DNA from: Pullulanibacillus camelliae
Lineage (GTDB): Bacteria; Bacillota; Bacilli; Bacillales; Sporolactobacillaceae
NCBI RefSeq assembly: GCF_014642655.1
Contig: NZ_BMIR01000008.1
Location: 1-64,000, forward strand
Direction of reading: 5' to 3'
Length of the DNA: 64,000 nt
The notes under the pieces are model-generated. The model saw only the letters and a program-made list of their open reading frames with translations, did no database searches and had not been told where the DNA came from. Position 1 is the stretch's first letter; every line of letters begins with the position of its first letter. Below are positions 27,440 to 36,979 of this stretch, in pieces. The position numbers were made by a program, and so were the translations under genes.

Positions 27440-27830
27440 GGCATGTGTTAAAAGGCCAATAGCTTTTATTTCTTTGAAACGGGTTTTCGTTAACTTACCT
27501 CTGCCTTTTGTTACGCTCAAACCCTGATTCGGAAACTTGCCACGTGGATTCGTTCTCTATTCGGAAACTTCGAGCTTTATTTGTTAATTTGGTCGAGCCT
27601 TTTGTTAAAAGGGGTTGACCTTATGTTAAGTTGAAATGCGCTTTTGTTACGTTCACTCCTAGATTCGGAAACATGGCCCGCGGTTTTGTTCTCTATTCGG
27701 AAACTTCGAGCCTTATTTGTTAATTTGATCGAGGCTTTTATTAAAATGGACAGGGCTTTTGTTCTTTTGAGGCCTGAATTTGTTAAATAGCCTCCGTCTT
27801 TTGTCACGCTCACCCCTGAATTCGGATGCT
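27440..27830. repeat. non-coding word array with exact 21-bp period
   Basis: Short words TTTTGTTA/TTTTATTA and ATTCGGAAAC recur in register. Taking the G (or A) that follows the T-run as reference, units fall at 27447, 27468, 27489, 27510, 27531, 27552, then (after a 31-bp step that includes an extra word at 27563) 27583, 27604, 27625, 27646, 27667, 27688, (extra 27699), 27719, 27740, 27761, 27782, 27803 and 27824: every other step is 21 bp. A larger 136-bp block (27505 and 27641) is also duplicated. Spacer sequences between words vary. No plausible gene covers it. Confidence 0.85.
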
Positions 27831-27979
27831 TTCCACGCGCTCGGCCAGGATGTCTAGCTTTGGCATTGTCCCATGGAATCAAAGGCAAGAGTGTGCCAAA
27901 CAACAAGTGTATTTTGATAAAATGCATGATCATTTAACTATGGCATGAACGTAGCAAAAGCAAGGCTGGCATTTTGTAA

Positions 27980-28022
27980 AAAAAACACATCCCTCATTTC
28001 TCCCTGAGTGGATGTGTTTTTT
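27980..28022. terminator. terminator of ylaI (bidirectional shape)
   Basis: AAAAAACACATCC (27980-27992) pairs with GGATGTGTTTTTT (28010-28022), with inner CTCA/TGAG pairs. It lies just after the ylaI stop on the minus strand. Confidence 0.88.
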
Positions 28023-28032
28023 ATTGGCTGAA

Positions 28033-28236
28033 TTACCAATCATTCTTTGTGGGTTTCTTTTTATAAAGACGAAATTTACCTGTTTCCCAACGTTCTATTG
28101 TTCTTATTTTAATTCTGTCATTGCATTTGTCACAGAGATATGTGTGAATAGGGCGATTGCGCAATTGTTTGGCTATAGGAGATCGGTCATTAATTTCTTC
28201 TTTGGCGTCACAAATTGAACAGGTTACCTGCATCAT
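28033..28236 (-). CDS. ylaI: DUF2197 family zinc-ribbon protein YlaI
   Basis: 67 residues from ATG at 28236 (GGTGGTG upstream). Two CxxC pairs, CSIC near residue 6 and CDKC near residue 35, make a probable zinc ribbon. The central KQLRNRPIHTYLCDKC and the ending TGKFRLYKKK match YlaI. It is probably small, soluble and nucleic-acid or protein binding; function is not established. Own terminator downstream. Confidence 0.88.
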   Translation of the reverse strand: MMQVTCSICDAKEEINDRSPIAKQLRNRPIHTYLCDKCNDRIKIRTIERWETGKFRLYKKKPTKNDW

Positions 28237-28328
28237 TAATCACCACCCTTATAATCTAAGATTAACAAATCTTACAAGCGGTGAGCAAGCTTTTTAAAGG
28301 GCGCTTGGATGTATTTCTCTTAAAAAGA

Positions 28329-28874
28329 TTATTTGGCTTGATGCTTTTCCTGATTCTGCTGTGTTGGCTGAGGGTTGTCTTCTTGTTCATTGGGCCTTAC
28401 ATTATTAGGAATTTCTGGAACAAGGCGTTCAACGATTGCGGCTAATTCGCTAGCAATTCCAGAAAGCGGCTTTCCTTGACGCATTTGCTTCCCCATATTT
28501 TTCAAGCGCTGGATGATATCAGGATCACTGGTGACAGCGGCATTTGCCCCATAAGGATCTTTTTTAAGCGCTTCAGCTACGGAGCTTTTAATGTCGCCGA
28601 CCTTTGTGCGATCAAGGTTTTTATCCACATCGATACCAACGACGGCATAGTTACCAGCAACGATTACTGTGGCGTCGTTTACGCCGGGGATACGATTGGC
28701 AATGTTGACCAGTCTTTTAGCGATCTGCTTGCCATTGAGGTTTCGTTGCTTGTCATCAACGGTTTGCTTCACTTCGGTTACATGAAGGGGTTCACTTTGA
28801 TTAGAAGATTGATTCCCTTGACAAGCTGTCAATAAAACGAGTGAACCTAGAAGTAAACATCCTTTTTTAAACAT
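28329..28874 (-). CDS. ylaJ: YhcN/YlaJ family sporulation lipoprotein
   Basis: 181 residues from ATG at 28874, with AAGGAGGG upstream; the frame to 28958 is not used. The lipobox LLTAC puts Cys near residue 18, followed by a Gln/Asn/Ser-rich linker. The core has ARLVNIANRIPGVNDATVIVAGNYAVVGID, the signature of the YhcN/YlaJ family found in spore membranes and coats, where it aids germination or outgrowth. It is divergent from ylaK. Expected to be under forespore or mother-cell sigma control; no such promoter was identified. Confidence 0.88.
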   Translation of the reverse strand: MFKKGCLLLGSLVLLTACQGNQSSNQSEPLHVTEVKQTVDDKQRNLNGKQIAKRLVNIANRIPGVNDATVIVAGNYAVVGIDVDKNLDRTKVGDIKSSVAEALKKDPYGANAAVTSDPDIIQRLKNMGKQMRQGKPLSGIASELAAIVERLVPEIPNNVRPNEQEDNPQPTQQNQEKHQAK

Positions 28875-29010
28875 GTATAGTCCCTCCTTACCGATTGAAT
28901 GGGCATGTCCATTGATCTTATTTTCCTCGTGGTCGTCTAACTTTATGCATTGGCTCATATATTGGTGTTAATCGAACAATAATTTATGAACAGGCACAGG
29001 AGGCGTCACA

Positions 29011-30336
29011 TTGTCTAAGATTTATGTCCTTGATACGAATGTACTTTTACAAGATCCCTATGCTTTGTTTGCGTTTGAGGAGAATGATATTGTCATTCCG
29101 GCGGTTGTGCTTGAAGAAATCGATTCGAAAAAAAGAAATATGGATGAAATAGGAAAGCATGCGCGCCATGTTTCACGTTTAATTGATGATTTAAGAGTTA
29201 GAGGAAAGCTTCATGAAAAAATTCCTTTAGACAATGGGGGACATTTATGGGTTGAATTGAATCACCGTTCCTTTCAGTGCTTAAGAGATACGTTCCTTGA
29301 GATGACTAATGATAACCGGATTTTGGCTGTCGCATTGAATTTGCAAAATGAACAGCGGGAGCAGCCCGATGCCAGCCAAGTCATTATTGTCAGCAAGGAT
29401 GTCCTTGTCCGTGTAAAGGCAGATGCACTCGGACTACAAGCAGAGGATTTTCTAAATGATCGCGTCATTAATTATGATGATATTTATACTGGGTTTAAAG
29501 AAATAACCATTCATGATGAAGATATGGATCATTTTTTTCAGAAGAAAGGGATAGCGCTTAAGGCGCTCAATAGATATGATTTTTATCCACAGCAATTTGT
29601 CATTATGCGAACCTATAGCAATCATTCGTCAGCCATCGGTATCGTGGACGAACAGGTTAGAGCCATTAAGCCATGTCTATTCGGCAATGAAGGGGCCTGG
29701 GGGATCCGTGCAAAAAATGCCCAACAAATGATGGCACTGGAGCTGCTTCAGAAAAAAGAAATCGAATTGGTGACACTGGTCGGCAAGGCGGGAACAGGAA
29801 AGACCTTGCTCGCATTGGCCGCAGGGCTCCTGCAAACAGAGGATTTGCACGAGTATAAAAAAATGCTGATCATTCGCCCGATTGTCCCTGTCGGTAAAGA
29901 TGTCGGCTATCTTCCAGGAGAGAAGGAGGATAAATTGCGTCCATGGCTCCAGCCGATCTATGACAATCTAGAATTTTTATTTAACACAAAGAAAAAAAGG
30001 GATCTGGATAACATCCTCTCTGGTATGACTTCGATACAAGTTGAAGCATTAACCTATATAAGAGGGCGCAGTCTTCCTGAACAATTTATTATCATAGATG
30101 AGGCACAAAATCTAACAAAGCATGAAGTAAAAACCATCTTGACGCGTGTTGGAGAAGGAACAAAAATCGTCCTTGTCGGTGATCCACAGCAAGTCGATCA
30201 TCCATACCTTGATGAATATAACAATGGTTTGACTTATGTGGTAGAAAAGATGAAGGAGCTATCTATCAGTGGTCATGTCAAGCTGATGAAGGGAGAGCGC
30301 TCCACGTTGGCGCAGCTCGCAGCTGATATCTTATAA
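29011..30336 (+). CDS. ylaK: PhoH-like ATPase with N-terminal PIN domain (YlaK)
   Basis: 441 residues from TTG 29011, with AGGAGGCG upstream. The PIN nuclease domain (1-150) starts IYVLDTNVLLQDP with the acidic Asp7, and the PhoH domain (about 220-441) has Walker A VGKAGTGKT and Walker B FIIIDEAQN. PIN-PhoH proteins are described as RNA helicase/RNases. B. subtilis YlaK is the direct counterpart and occupies the same place. Confidence 0.92.
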   Translation: MSKIYVLDTNVLLQDPYALFAFEENDIVIPAVVLEEIDSKKRNMDEIGKHARHVSRLIDDLRVRGKLHEKIPLDNGGHLWVELNHRSFQCLRDTFLEMTNDNRILAVALNLQNEQREQPDASQVIIVSKDVLVRVKADALGLQAEDFLNDRVINYDDIYTGFKEITIHDEDMDHFFQKKGIALKALNRYDFYPQQFVIMRTYSNHSSAIGIVDEQVRAIKPCLFGNEGAWGIRAKNAQQMMALELLQKKEIELVTLVGKAGTGKTLLALAAGLLQTEDLHEYKKMLIIRPIVPVGKDVGYLPGEKEDKLRPWLQPIYDNLEFLFNTKKKRDLDNILSGMTSIQVEALTYIRGRSLPEQFIIIDEAQNLTKHEVKTILTRVGEGTKIVLVGDPQQVDHPYLDEYNNGLTYVVEKMKELSISGHVKLMKGERSTLAQLAADIL

Positions 30337-30470
30337 AAGCATAAGCAAGGCTGAACGAGGGATATACATAGGGCAGTGGATGATGAAATTACAAAGACGT
30401 GTGATGACAAGGGGGATAACAAGTGCCTTTTGCCTGTGCTGTACAGGTTACACCCAGCTTAGAAAATGAT

Positions 30471-30510
30471 AATAAGCCTTATCAAGGAAGTGTGCTTGAT
30501 AAGGCTCATT
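30471..30510 (-). terminator. terminator of ylaL
   Basis: AGCCTTATCAAG (30475-30486) pairs with CTTGATAAGGCT (30495-30506), and on the minus strand is followed by TATTATCATTTTC. The stretch 30337-30470 before it contains no supported gene. Confidence 0.75.
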
Positions 30511-30526
30511 GAAGGAAGAGAGAAAG

Positions 30527-30994
30527 CTATTGAACGTTTAAGCCGCAAATGCCTTTGATTGCAGCGTTTGGATTATTTTTAAAATAAAAGTGCAAGGGAC
30601 CTTCATCGCTAATGATTTTCCCCTGATGGCTAAAGGCTAATAGACCGTCTCTTGCTTCTTCTAAAGGAATTGAAATGGTTTCACCGTCAGTTAATTCGAA
30701 GGTGAGTAGAGAGGCGTCTGCCTGGGGCTCTGCATTATCGATAAAAATTTTGGCAGGCATAGCAAATGACCGAATGAGCCATTCGTCTTTCTTATATTTG
30801 CGCTGGCCTTTAGCTAGTCTTGGTATGGCCGCACCTGCGCGTTCATCCTTTTGCGCCTCAAGAAAAGTGTCCAAATCAAAATCATCAGCGTAAAAATCAT
30901 TAATGTCAATTTTTCTGTCGTCAAAAATCCAGCTGCTTGGGTCTAAAGTAAGGGAAAAGGCAACTCGGCCCTTTAACATGACAATGTGCTGCAC
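30527..30994 (-). CDS. ylaL: YlaL family protein
   Basis: 155 residues from GTG at 30994, AAGGAT upstream. The N-terminus MLKGRVAFSLTLDPSSWIFDDRK, the acidic DFYADDFDL stretch and the ending NAAIKGICGL match YlaL in sequence style and length (156 in B. subtilis). It is cytosolic with no membrane helix. Function is unknown. Located between ylaK and ylaN as in B. subtilis, transcribed in the opposite direction. Confidence 0.82.
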   Translation of the reverse strand: MQHIVMLKGRVAFSLTLDPSSWIFDDRKIDINDFYADDFDLDTFLEAQKDERAGAAIPRLAKGQRKYKKDEWLIRSFAMPAKIFIDNAEPQADASLLTFELTDGETISIPLEEARDGLLAFSHQGKIISDEGPLHFYFKNNPNAAIKGICGLNVQ

Positions 30995-31199
30995 GATAAT
31001 CCTTCTTTCTTTGGAAAGTTATCTTAAAAGATAGTTCTAAAAATAATATTTTAAGCATTCGCCATTAAGTATAAAATGAATCATAGATTTTGTCACTTGT
31101 TCAAGATTTTAATCTAGGCCTACAACTCTACTCTTGCTTTTTTTGGGTTTTAAAGCTAATATGTGAATTAGGATGGTGAATCAAACGGAGGGGATCCTA

Positions 31200-31484
31200 T
31201 TGTCGACTGAAATCGAAGCGGGTCACCGTGAGAAAGCCTACCAAGTGCTCAAAAGCGATGCTCACAAGATCCTAAAGCTCATTGAAGTGCAGATGGATAA
31301 TCTAACGATGCCACAATGTCCTCTTTATGAGGAAGTTCTTGATACACAAATGTTTGGCCTGTCTAGGGAAATCGATTTTGCGATTCGCCTTGGATTGGTT
31401 GACGAAAGGGACGGCAAAGAATTGCTTGAGTCTTTGGAAAGGCAGCTGTCAACGCTTCATGATGCTGTCACGGGTGACAGATAA
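31200..31484 (+). CDS. ylaN: YlaN (UPF0358), iron-homeostasis regulator
   Basis: 94 residues from TTG 31200, with GGAGGGG 6-10 nt before; the ATG at 31173 would add nine unconserved residues. The block [30 protein letters not shown] is near-invariant in Bacillales. YlaN was shown in B. subtilis and Staphylococcus aureus to bind Fur and relieve Fur repression under iron limitation, and is essential without iron supplementation. The protein is cytosolic and helical. Confidence 0.93.
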   Translation: MSTEIEAGHREKAYQVLKSDAHKILKLIEVQMDNLTMPQCPLYEEVLDTQMFGLSREIDFAIRLGLVDERDGKELLESLERQLSTLHDAVTGDR

Positions 31485-31600
31485 TCGCTCTTTGGTTATA
31501 CAATATAGTCAAGGATTGTTGAAAGGATAGTGCTCCTTGTTGAGCAAAGATCATGCCTTAGCTTTAATGCATGTTACTCCTTTTATTGATAGTGCATATT

Positions 31601-31645
31601 GGAAACTCAAACTATCACTTTAATGATGGTTTGAGTTTCCTTTTC
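31601..31645 (+). terminator. terminator after ylaN
   Basis: A perfect 14-17-bp stem GGAAACTCAAACTATCA (31601-31617) with its complement (31624-31640), followed by TTTTCATT. Confidence 0.85.
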
Positions 31646-31764
31646 ATTATCTGTCTTTTTACTCTGCTAATGTCATGTTTAAAAATGTTTTAAAACAGTT
31701 GAATCGCGGGCTGAATCCTCTTCTTTACCCTTCAGGCTTGCCGTTTGGAAAGTTTTTTTGGGTG

Positions 31765-32145
31765 CTAATGGAAAGGATAGTGTCCGTTTCCGCTCCTGGC
31801 TGTTTGCTTTTTGCGGGGGAGAGGGAAGCCTCCTCGCACTGCGTGCTGCGGGGGCTTATCGATTTCGCACAGGACTTTAGTATCGCATTGTGAGTCAGCG
31901 GCGCTCGAGAATACACGATGTTAGAGTGTTGCGAATCTCCTGCGCCTTGCACTCCAAACCACTTGACCTGGCAATGAATCCTGTTTCCATATCTGATGAT
32001 GTGCTATGCCCAGACAAGAGTCGGACGTACTTTGCCCGGGACTTCTTATACGATCAGAATTTATAGCTTCACCGGAGTTCTCAGAGGGAGATTGTATAAG
32101 TGTAACTTTGACTTTCGCTTGGCGATTGTCAAGTTTTCTAATATA
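31765..32145 (+). repeat. composite dispersed repeat (families 1 and 2)
   Basis: Family 1 blocks run from TTTCCGCTCCTGGCTG (about 31788) through GCGGGGGAGAGGGAAGCC, the CAGCGGCGCTCGAG block and CACTTGACCTGGCAATGAA to a decayed terminator hairpin near 32020-32048. Family 2 follows directly (TTATACGATCAGAATTTATA, about 32046-32065) to AAGTTTTCTAATATAAT at about 32143. The intervening 31646-31764 shows nothing recognisable. The ftsW promoter should lie in or after this copy; TTTCTAATATAAT contains a possible -10. Confidence 0.75.
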
Positions 32146-32251
32146 ATAGACGTTAGGTTGGATCGATAGTCGAAGACTATAAGGTGATTTAGCTCTTTTA
32201 GGTGAAGTGTTTCAAGAAAGTCATGTAACGAGGGGATAGGATGAACGAGTC

Positions 32252-33391
32252 ATGGTGCGTAAATTAATTCGACATTTTGATTATAGTATAATCATTGTCT
32301 CTTTATTATTAACAGGGTTTGGGCTGATTATGGTTTACAGTTCAAGCATGATTGTAGCTACAACATCAGGACATGCAGCAGATTATATTTTCTTAAAGCA
32401 GTTATTTTGGGCACTTGTGGCGTTCTGTGCGCTTATTGTTGGTTCGATTATCCCATATAAAATGTATAAAGCTTTTGTAAAACCGATTATTATTATCACT
32501 TTAATTCTATTAGTGCTCGTTTTATTGATAGGAACTGACATCAATAACGCACAATCTTGGTTTAAAATCGGGCCGATTCAAATCCAGCCTGCTGAGATTG
32601 CCAAGCTTTCTGTCATTGTTTATTTGGCATCGGTTTTCTCTAATAAACAAGCGTATATTTCAGAATTTAAGTCGAGTGTTTTACCACCGCTGATTATGAT
32701 TTCCCTTGTCTTTTTGCTCATTGCTGTTCAGCCCGATTTGGGGAGCGCGATGATTATTGCCGGGATTTCTATCATGATGATTTTATGCTCAGGGATTCGA
32801 ATGAAACATATTATCACGCTGATGGTGTTTGCTGCTATTGCCCTTTCTATTATTTTCACTTTTTCGCTATCAAGTGAGCAAGCGAGCCGTTTTACGAGTG
32901 CCTACCATCCATTTGATAAAAATATTCGAGAAAATGGTGGCTGGCAGTTGATTAATTCTTACATAGCGATTGCTTCAGGGGGCTTGACAGGGAAAGGACT
33001 CGGGGATAGCGTTGAAAAATCAGGCTTTCTACCTGAACCGCACACTGATTTTATCATGGCGATCGTTGCTGAAGAATTAGGCGTTTTCGGTGTACTTTTT
33101 GTGATCATTTGTATAGCGTATATAGTGATTAAGAGCATTTTGATTGGCATGCGCTGCCGAGATGTATTTGGTAGTTTATTAGCCATTGGGATTGCTAGTT
33201 TTATCGGCATACAGACCTTCATTAATTTAGGTGTTGTTTCTGGTTTGCTTCCCATCACGGGGGTGACTCTTCCGTTTATCAGCTATGGAGGCTCATCGCT
33301 CGTCATGTTGTTATTTTCAGTAGGTATATTGGTCAATATATCAGGAGTTATCCGCATGAAAGAACAAGCAAATAAAGAGGAGGCTGCATAA
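32252..33391 (+). CDS. ftsW: septal peptidoglycan glycosyltransferase FtsW
   Basis: 379 residues with about ten membrane helices (SEDS family). The conserved signature GVTLPFISYGGSSLVM near residue 340 and the catalytic loop region around GGWQLINSYIAIASGGLTGKGLG are present. FtsW polymerises lipid II at the division site with PBP2B (encoded at the right end of this window). Position before pyc identifies it as FtsW rather than RodA. The best ribosome binding site (GAGGGG 32230-32235) is placed for an out-of-frame ATG at 32241, 11 nt ahead of the ftsW start; that mini-ORF ends at 32267. Confidence 0.92.
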   Translation: MVRKLIRHFDYSIIIVSLLLTGFGLIMVYSSSMIVATTSGHAADYIFLKQLFWALVAFCALIVGSIIPYKMYKAFVKPIIIITLILLVLVLLIGTDINNAQSWFKIGPIQIQPAEIAKLSVIVYLASVFSNKQAYISEFKSSVLPPLIMISLVFLLIAVQPDLGSAMIIAGISIMMILCSGIRMKHIITLMVFAAIALSIIFTFSLSSEQASRFTSAYHPFDKNIRENGGWQLINSYIAIASGGLTGKGLGDSVEKSGFLPEPHTDFIMAIVAEELGVFGVLFVIICIAYIVIKSILIGMRCRDVFGSLLAIGIASFIGIQTFINLGVVSGLLPITGVTLPFISYGGSSLVMLLFSVGILVNISGVIRMKEQANKEEAA

Positions 33392-36300
33392 TGAAAAATA
33401 GAACAATAAATAAAGTACTCGTTGCCAATCGCGGAGAAATTGCCATCAGAATTTTTAGAGCCTGTACGGAGCTGAATATTCGTACAGTTGCTATTTATTC
33501 TGCTGAGGATTCAGGCTCTTATCATCGATATAAAGCGGATGAGGCATACCTTGTTGGAAAAGGAAAGAAGCCCATTGATGCCTATCTAGATATTGAGGGG
33601 ATTATCGAGATCGCCAAAGCCAATGATGTGGATGCGATCCATCCAGGTTACGGTTTTTTATCTGAAAATGCAGAATTTTGCAAGCGTTGTGATGAAGAAG
33701 GTATTATTTTTATTGGTCCAAAAATGGAGCATTTGATTACATTTGGTGATAAAGCTAAGGCCAGAGATGCGGCAGTAACAGCCGGTATTCCAGTAGTTCC
33801 CGGAAGCGATGGCCCTATCCAATCGATTGAGGAAGCTCAGGCGTTTGCTGAAGCATACGGCTTTCCAATCATGATCAAGGCGGTGCTTGGCGGCGGTGGG
33901 CGCGGCATGAGAATCGTGAGAAGCAAGCAAGGATTAAAGGATGCCTATGAACGAGCGAAATCAGAAGCCAAAGCCACCTTTGGGCAAGATGATATCTATG
34001 TAGAAAAGTACTTAGAGAGTCCTCGTCACATTGAGGTGCAAATCATTGCCGATAGCCATGGACACACACTTCATTTGCTTGAGAGGGACTGTTCAGTACA
34101 AAGACGACACCAAAAGGTTGTTGAAATCGCTCCGAGTCGTCACTTGTCTGACAAGCTCCGCGAAGGCATGCATGAGGCGGCTGTCAAATTGATGGCTAAT
34201 GTCAATTATCTCAATGCCGGTACCGTTGAGTTCCTAGTGACACCTGATGAGCAGTTTTATTTCATTGAGGTCAATCCGCGAGTGCAAGTCGAGCACACTA
34301 TTACCGAGTTAATCACGGGTGTGGACATTGTTCAGACACAAATTTTGATCGCTGAAGGACATGATTTATTTGAGGCGCCACTCTCTCTTCCAAAACAAGA
34401 AGCTGTGCGCGCCAATGGTTATGCTATTCAATGCCGTGTGACTACTGAAGACCCCGCTAATCAATTCATGCCTGATACAGGTAAAATCATGGCGTATAGA
34501 ACAGGTGGCGGCTTTGGGGTCCGTCTGGATGCTGGTAATGGCTATCAAGGGGCTGTCATCACTCCTCACTATGATTCTTTGCTCGTTAAAGTATCGACAT
34601 GGGCGCTTACATTTGAAGCGGCTGCAGCCAAAATGGTGAGAAATCTTAAAGAGTTTAGAATCAGAGGAATCAAAACGAATATTGCCTTTCTAGAAAATGT
34701 TGTGACACATCCAAGTTTTGTAGAAGGTTCAGTAGATACAACATTTATCGATGCTACACCTGAGCTTTTTGTCTTTCCAGAGAGCCAAAACCGGGGAACA
34801 AAGATGCTAACTTACATCGCTAATACAACGATCAATGGCTTTCCAGGTATTAAGAAGACGAAAAAGCCGGCTTTTGATACGCCGAAGGTTCCAGAAGTTA
34901 AGCTTTCCCATCCTATTCCTGATGGTACGAAACAAATTTTAGAGCGAGAGGGGGCTGAAGGACTGGTCAAATGGATTAAAGAGCAAAAGGATGTCTTGCT
35001 CACGGATACGACCTTCCGCGATGCCCATCAAAGTTTGCTGGCTACCCGGATGCGGACCCATGACTTATTAAAAATCTCCGATTCGGTCTCGCGGTTGTTG
35101 CCTGATGCCTTTTCTTTAGAAATGTGGGGAGGAGCAACATTCGATACCGCCTACCGCTTTTTAAAAGAAGATCCTTGGGAGCGCCTAGCCCTATTGCGAG
35201 AAAAGATTCCTAACGTACTCTTTCAAATGCTTTTGCGAGGCGCTAATGCTGTGGGGTACACCAATTATCCAGATAATCTTATCAAAGCCTTTGTCAAAGA
35301 GTCAGCGGCAGCAGGTATTGATGTCTTCCGAATTTTTGATAGTTTAAACTGGATAAAAGGGATGACTTTAGCCATCGATGCTGTGCGTGAAACAGGAAGG
35401 ATCGCGGAAGCAGCGATCTGTTATACGGGTGATATTTTAAGCAAGACACGGACGAAATACGATCTTGCCTATTATAAAAATATGGCGAAAGAGCTTGAAA
35501 AAGCTGGTGCGCATATCATAGCAATCAAGGATATGGCCGGCCTTCTAAAACCAGAAGCAGCTTATGCTTTAGTAAGTGAATTGAAGGCTGCAGTGAATTT
35601 GCCTATCCATCTGCATATGCATGATACAAGTGGCAATGGTGTCGCAAGCTATATTAAAGCTGTTGAAGCGGGTGTGGATATCGTGGATACGGCTGTTGCT
35701 TCAATGAGTGGAATGACATCACAGCCAAGTGCCAATACGCTTTATTACGGATTAGAGGGAAATAAGCGCCCCTTGCGATCGAACATTGATGCTTTGGATG
35801 CCTTCAGTAATTATTGGGAGAGCGTGCGCAGCTATTATGAACCTTTTGAAAGTGGTCTTAAAGCGCCAAATTCAGAAGTATATAAGTATGAAATGCCTGG
35901 TGGACAGTATTCCAATTTGCAGCAGCAAGCAGCAGGTGTAGGATTGGCTGAGCGTTGGGAAGAAGTCAAAGAAATGTATGCCCGGGTGAATCAGATGTTT
36001 GGTGATATCGTTAAAGTAACCCCTTCATCAAAAGTGGTGGGCGATATGGCATTGTTTATGGTGCAAAATGACCTTACCGAGGATGACATTTATGAGAAGG
36101 GAGAATCCATCGATTTTCCAGACTCCGTGATTTCCTTTTTCCAAGGGACACTTGGTCAGCCTTATCAAGGCTTTCCAAAAGAATTGCAACGCATTATTTT
36201 AAAAGGGAGAAAGCCGATCACTGATCGTCCTGGCGAACGCTTGGAACCCGTTGATTTTGATGAGCTTAAAGCAACACTGGAAGAACGATTTGGAAAAAGC

Positions 36301-36840
36301 CCTTCAAAACAGGATATTCTTGCTTACGCTTTATATCCAAAAGTATTCACTGAATACCAGCAGATTGTTGAACAATATGGCAAAGTCAGTGTGCTTGATA
36401 CTCCAACGTTTTTCTATGGCCTTAGACTTGGTGAAGAGGTTTCTATTGAAATCGAACAAGGGAAAACCTTGATTGTTAAGCTGGTGTCGGTAGGACAGCC
36501 ACAAAAAGACGGAACGCGTACAGTTTATTTTGAATTAAATGGTCAGCCGCGTGAGGTGATCATTCAGGATAAAACAATTGAAGTGACTGGAACTGTTCGT
36601 CGCAAGGCTGATAAGCAGAACCCATCTGAGATCGGCGCTTCAATGCCTGGAACAGTGATCAAATTATTGGTGGAAAAAGGCGAGAAAGTGAAGAAGGGCG
36701 ATCATCTCATCATTACGGAAGCAATGAAAATGGAAACCACCTTACAAGCTCCGTTTGATGGTGTTATTGAAGATATTTTTGTTAAAGAAAATGAAGCAAT
36801 ACAAACCGGTGATTTACTCTTAGAGCTTCGGAATATATAA
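33391..36840 (+). CDS. pyc: pyruvate carboxylase
   Basis: 1149 residues, full length. Biotin carboxylase with ATP-grasp loop GGGGRGMRIV (about 170) is followed by the carboxyltransferase domain (about 530-800, starting TDTTFRDAHQSLLATRMR) and a C-terminal biotinyl domain with EAMKMETT (biotinyl Lys about 1113). It makes oxaloacetate from pyruvate and bicarbonate to refill the citric acid cycle, and consumes the same pyruvate pool as PdhABCD. The ATG overlaps the ftsW stop by one base (TAATG), with GAGGAGG upstream. Activity normally depends on acetyl-CoA. Confidence 0.97.
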   Translation: MKNRTINKVLVANRGEIAIRIFRACTELNIRTVAIYSAEDSGSYHRYKADEAYLVGKGKKPIDAYLDIEGIIEIAKANDVDAIHPGYGFLSENAEFCKRCDEEGIIFIGPKMEHLITFGDKAKARDAAVTAGIPVVPGSDGPIQSIEEAQAFAEAYGFPIMIKAVLGGGGRGMRIVRSKQGLKDAYERAKSEAKATFGQDDIYVEKYLESPRHIEVQIIADSHGHTLHLLERDCSVQRRHQKVVEIAPSRHLSDKLREGMHEAAVKLMANVNYLNAGTVEFLVTPDEQFYFIEVNPRVQVEHTITELITGVDIVQTQILIAEGHDLFEAPLSLPKQEAVRANGYAIQCRVTTEDPANQFMPDTGKIMAYRTGGGFGVRLDAGNGYQGAVITPHYDSLLVKVSTWALTFEAAAAKMVRNLKEFRIRGIKTNIAFLENVVTHPSFVEGSVDTTFIDATPELFVFPESQNRGTKMLTYIANTTINGFPGIKKTKKPAFDTPKVPEVKLSHPIPDGTKQILEREGAEGLVKWIKEQKDVLLTDTTFRDAHQSLLATRMRTHDLLKISDSVSRLLPDAFSLEMWGGATFDTAYRFLKEDPWERLALLREKIPNVLFQMLLRGANAVGYTNYPDNLIKAFVKESAAAGIDVFRIFDSLNWIKGMTLAIDAVRETGRIAEAAICYTGDILSKTRTKYDLAYYKNMAKELEKAGAHIIAIKDMAGLLKPEAAYALVSELKAAVNLPIHLHMHDTSGNGVASYIKAVEAGVDIVDTAVASMSGMTSQPSANTLYYGLEGNKRPLRSNIDALDAFSNYWESVRSYYEPFESGLKAPNSEVYKYEMPGGQYSNLQQQAAGVGLAERWEEVKEMYARVNQMFGDIVKVTPSSKVVGDMALFMVQNDLTEDDIYEKGESIDFPDSVISFFQGTLGQPYQGFPKELQRIILKGRKPITDRPGERLEPVDFDELKATLEERFGKSPSKQDILAYALYPKVFTEYQQIVEQYGKVSVLDTPTFFYGLRLGEEVSIEIEQGKTLIVKLVSVGQPQKDGTRTVYFELNGQPREVIIQDKTIEVTGTVRRKADKQNPSEIGASMPGTVIKLLVEKGEKVKKGDHLIITEAMKMETTLQAPFDGVIEDIFVKENEAIQTGDLLLELRNI

Positions 36841-36910
36841 AGAAATCATGGTTTTTATCACTTCACTTGGTACTTCTGATGTGATTAAAAAGGTAATAAC
36901 ATAAAAGAAA

Positions 36911-36950
36911 AGGCGCGTCCTGCATGCAAGCGGGGCGCGCTTTGTTGTTC
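36911..36950 (+). terminator. terminator of pyc
   Basis: GCGCGTCC (36913-36920) pairs with GGGGCGCGC (36932-36940), followed by TTTGTTGTTC. A degraded fragment of repeat family 2 (minus orientation, ACTTCTGATGTGATTAAAAA) lies just before it at about 36870-36890. Confidence 0.7.
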
Positions 36951-36979
36951 TCATTCAAAGAATAGCCTTTATTTCTAAA

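Noticed and set aside
27440-27830. CRISPR array
   Set aside because: Words are only 8-10 bp, two kinds alternate irregularly, unit length is 21 bp and no cas gene is near.
27577-27933. 118-codon open frame on the minus strand through the 21-bp array
   Set aside because: No ribosome binding site, low-complexity seven-residue pattern caused by the 21-bp period, and part of the frame runs through the spacer before ylaI. It is better explained as the non-coding array.
30380-30469. 29-codon ORF (starting MMKLQRRVMTRG) between ylaK and ylaN
   Set aside because: Only a weak purine stretch before the start, no hairpin directly behind it and no recognisable features; not supported enough to list.
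31725-31952. minus-strand frame of 75 codons downstream of ylaN
   Set aside because: It is generated by the GC-rich repeat and lacks a start site.
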